Shown here one piece after another: positions 63,951 through 64,000 of a stretch of 64,000 nucleotides of DNA. Source of the DNA: Rubrivivax sp. SCN 71-131 (lineage in GTDB: Bacteria; Pseudomonadota; Gammaproteobacteria; Burkholderiales; Burkholderiaceae_C). The notes beneath the pieces were generated by a model. It was not told the origin of the DNA. It saw only the letters and a list, made by a program, of their open reading frames with translations, and did not search any database. Position 1 is the first letter of the stretch; each line of letters starts with the position of its first letter. A program made the translations under genes and the position numbers. The stretch spans positions 34,443 through 98,442 of the forward strand of contig MEFD01000023.1 in NCBI GenBank assembly GCA_001724995.1. Direction: 5' to 3'.

Positions 63951-64000
63951 TTGATGGCTTATGAGAGCTGGCCAGCGTCTGTGCGAAGACCTCGAGTGGC
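63785..64000. other. Unassigned sequence at the window end
   Basis: No complete gene is seen. A short frame opens at the ATG at 63953 (MAYESWPASVRRPRV) and runs off the window; it has no preceding ribosome site that I trust. The stretch AAGTGCAACACC at 63920-63931 looks like ends of some insertion sequences, so a second element may begin or end here. Confidence 0.25.

Overview
The window is high-GC DNA with GC-rich third codon positions and very tight gene packing. The gene set is that of a betaproteobacterium of the order Burkholderiales, probably the Leptothrix/Rubrivivax/Sphaerotilaceae side. Pointers are the LolC-LolD, RecJ, PepN-Fbp and PrfB complement, the Bug-type tripartite-tricarboxylate binding protein, the DUF1302/DUF1329 pair and the anaerobic ubiquinone genes ubiT, ubiV and ubiU. 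The placement is an inference from gene content, not from a phylogeny.

Layout. 1-4122: end of a trypsin-like protease, a MoxR/DUF58/VWA module and a small DUF1330-like protein. 4156-12280 (minus strand): an envelope cluster DUF1329 - DUF1302 porin-like protein - RND/MMPL permease - aldehyde dehydrogenase - YCF48-like beta-propeller. 12281-16475: two related AraC regulators around an APC permease. 16745-25425: a quinohemoprotein amine dehydrogenase (QHNDH) operon, with alpha, maturase QhpD, gamma, beta, two U32-family Fe-S proteins, an ABC transporter and a subtilisin-like protease, followed by an FmdB-type zinc ribbon. 25822-36176: PQQ-type sugar dehydrogenase, SDR, Bug protein, RecJ with a partner, an operon of a TMADH/old-yellow-enzyme-like flavoprotein plus a MaoC protein, and a cysteine desulfurase. 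36186-36807: a DinJ/YafQ-type toxin-antitoxin pair with its promoter and operator. 36859-47145: LolC-LolD, a PHP phosphatase, an MFS plus iron-type ABC operon, YbaK and an acyl-CoA synthetase. 47241-56929: a degenerate HD-GYP protein, a chemoreceptor, a GNAT enzyme, ubiT-ubiV-ubiU, a hydrolase, and an ADP-forming acyl-CoA ligase-like protein with a FlK-like thioesterase. 57068-62170: prfB with its programmed frameshift, pepN, fbp, tRNA-Thr(CGU) and a terminator. 62396-64000: an interrupted IS1380-type transposase.

How the parts may work together. The amine dehydrogenase would oxidise primary amines in the periplasm. The nearby aldehyde dehydrogenase could oxidise the aldehyde product, the APC permease could move amine or amino-acid substrates, and one AraC protein could be the operon activator. 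The most notable observation is that the amine dehydrogenase operon holds no flavin monooxygenase of the QhpG type, the enzyme known to hydroxylate the precursor tryptophan of the CTQ cofactor. Instead it carries two U32 proteins whose cysteine patterns match UbiV and UbiU, the oxygen-independent hydroxylases of ubiquinone synthesis. Genuine ubiV and ubiU lie 28 kb away in the same window, so the comparison can be made internally. The hypothesis is an oxygen-independent route to tryptophylquinone.
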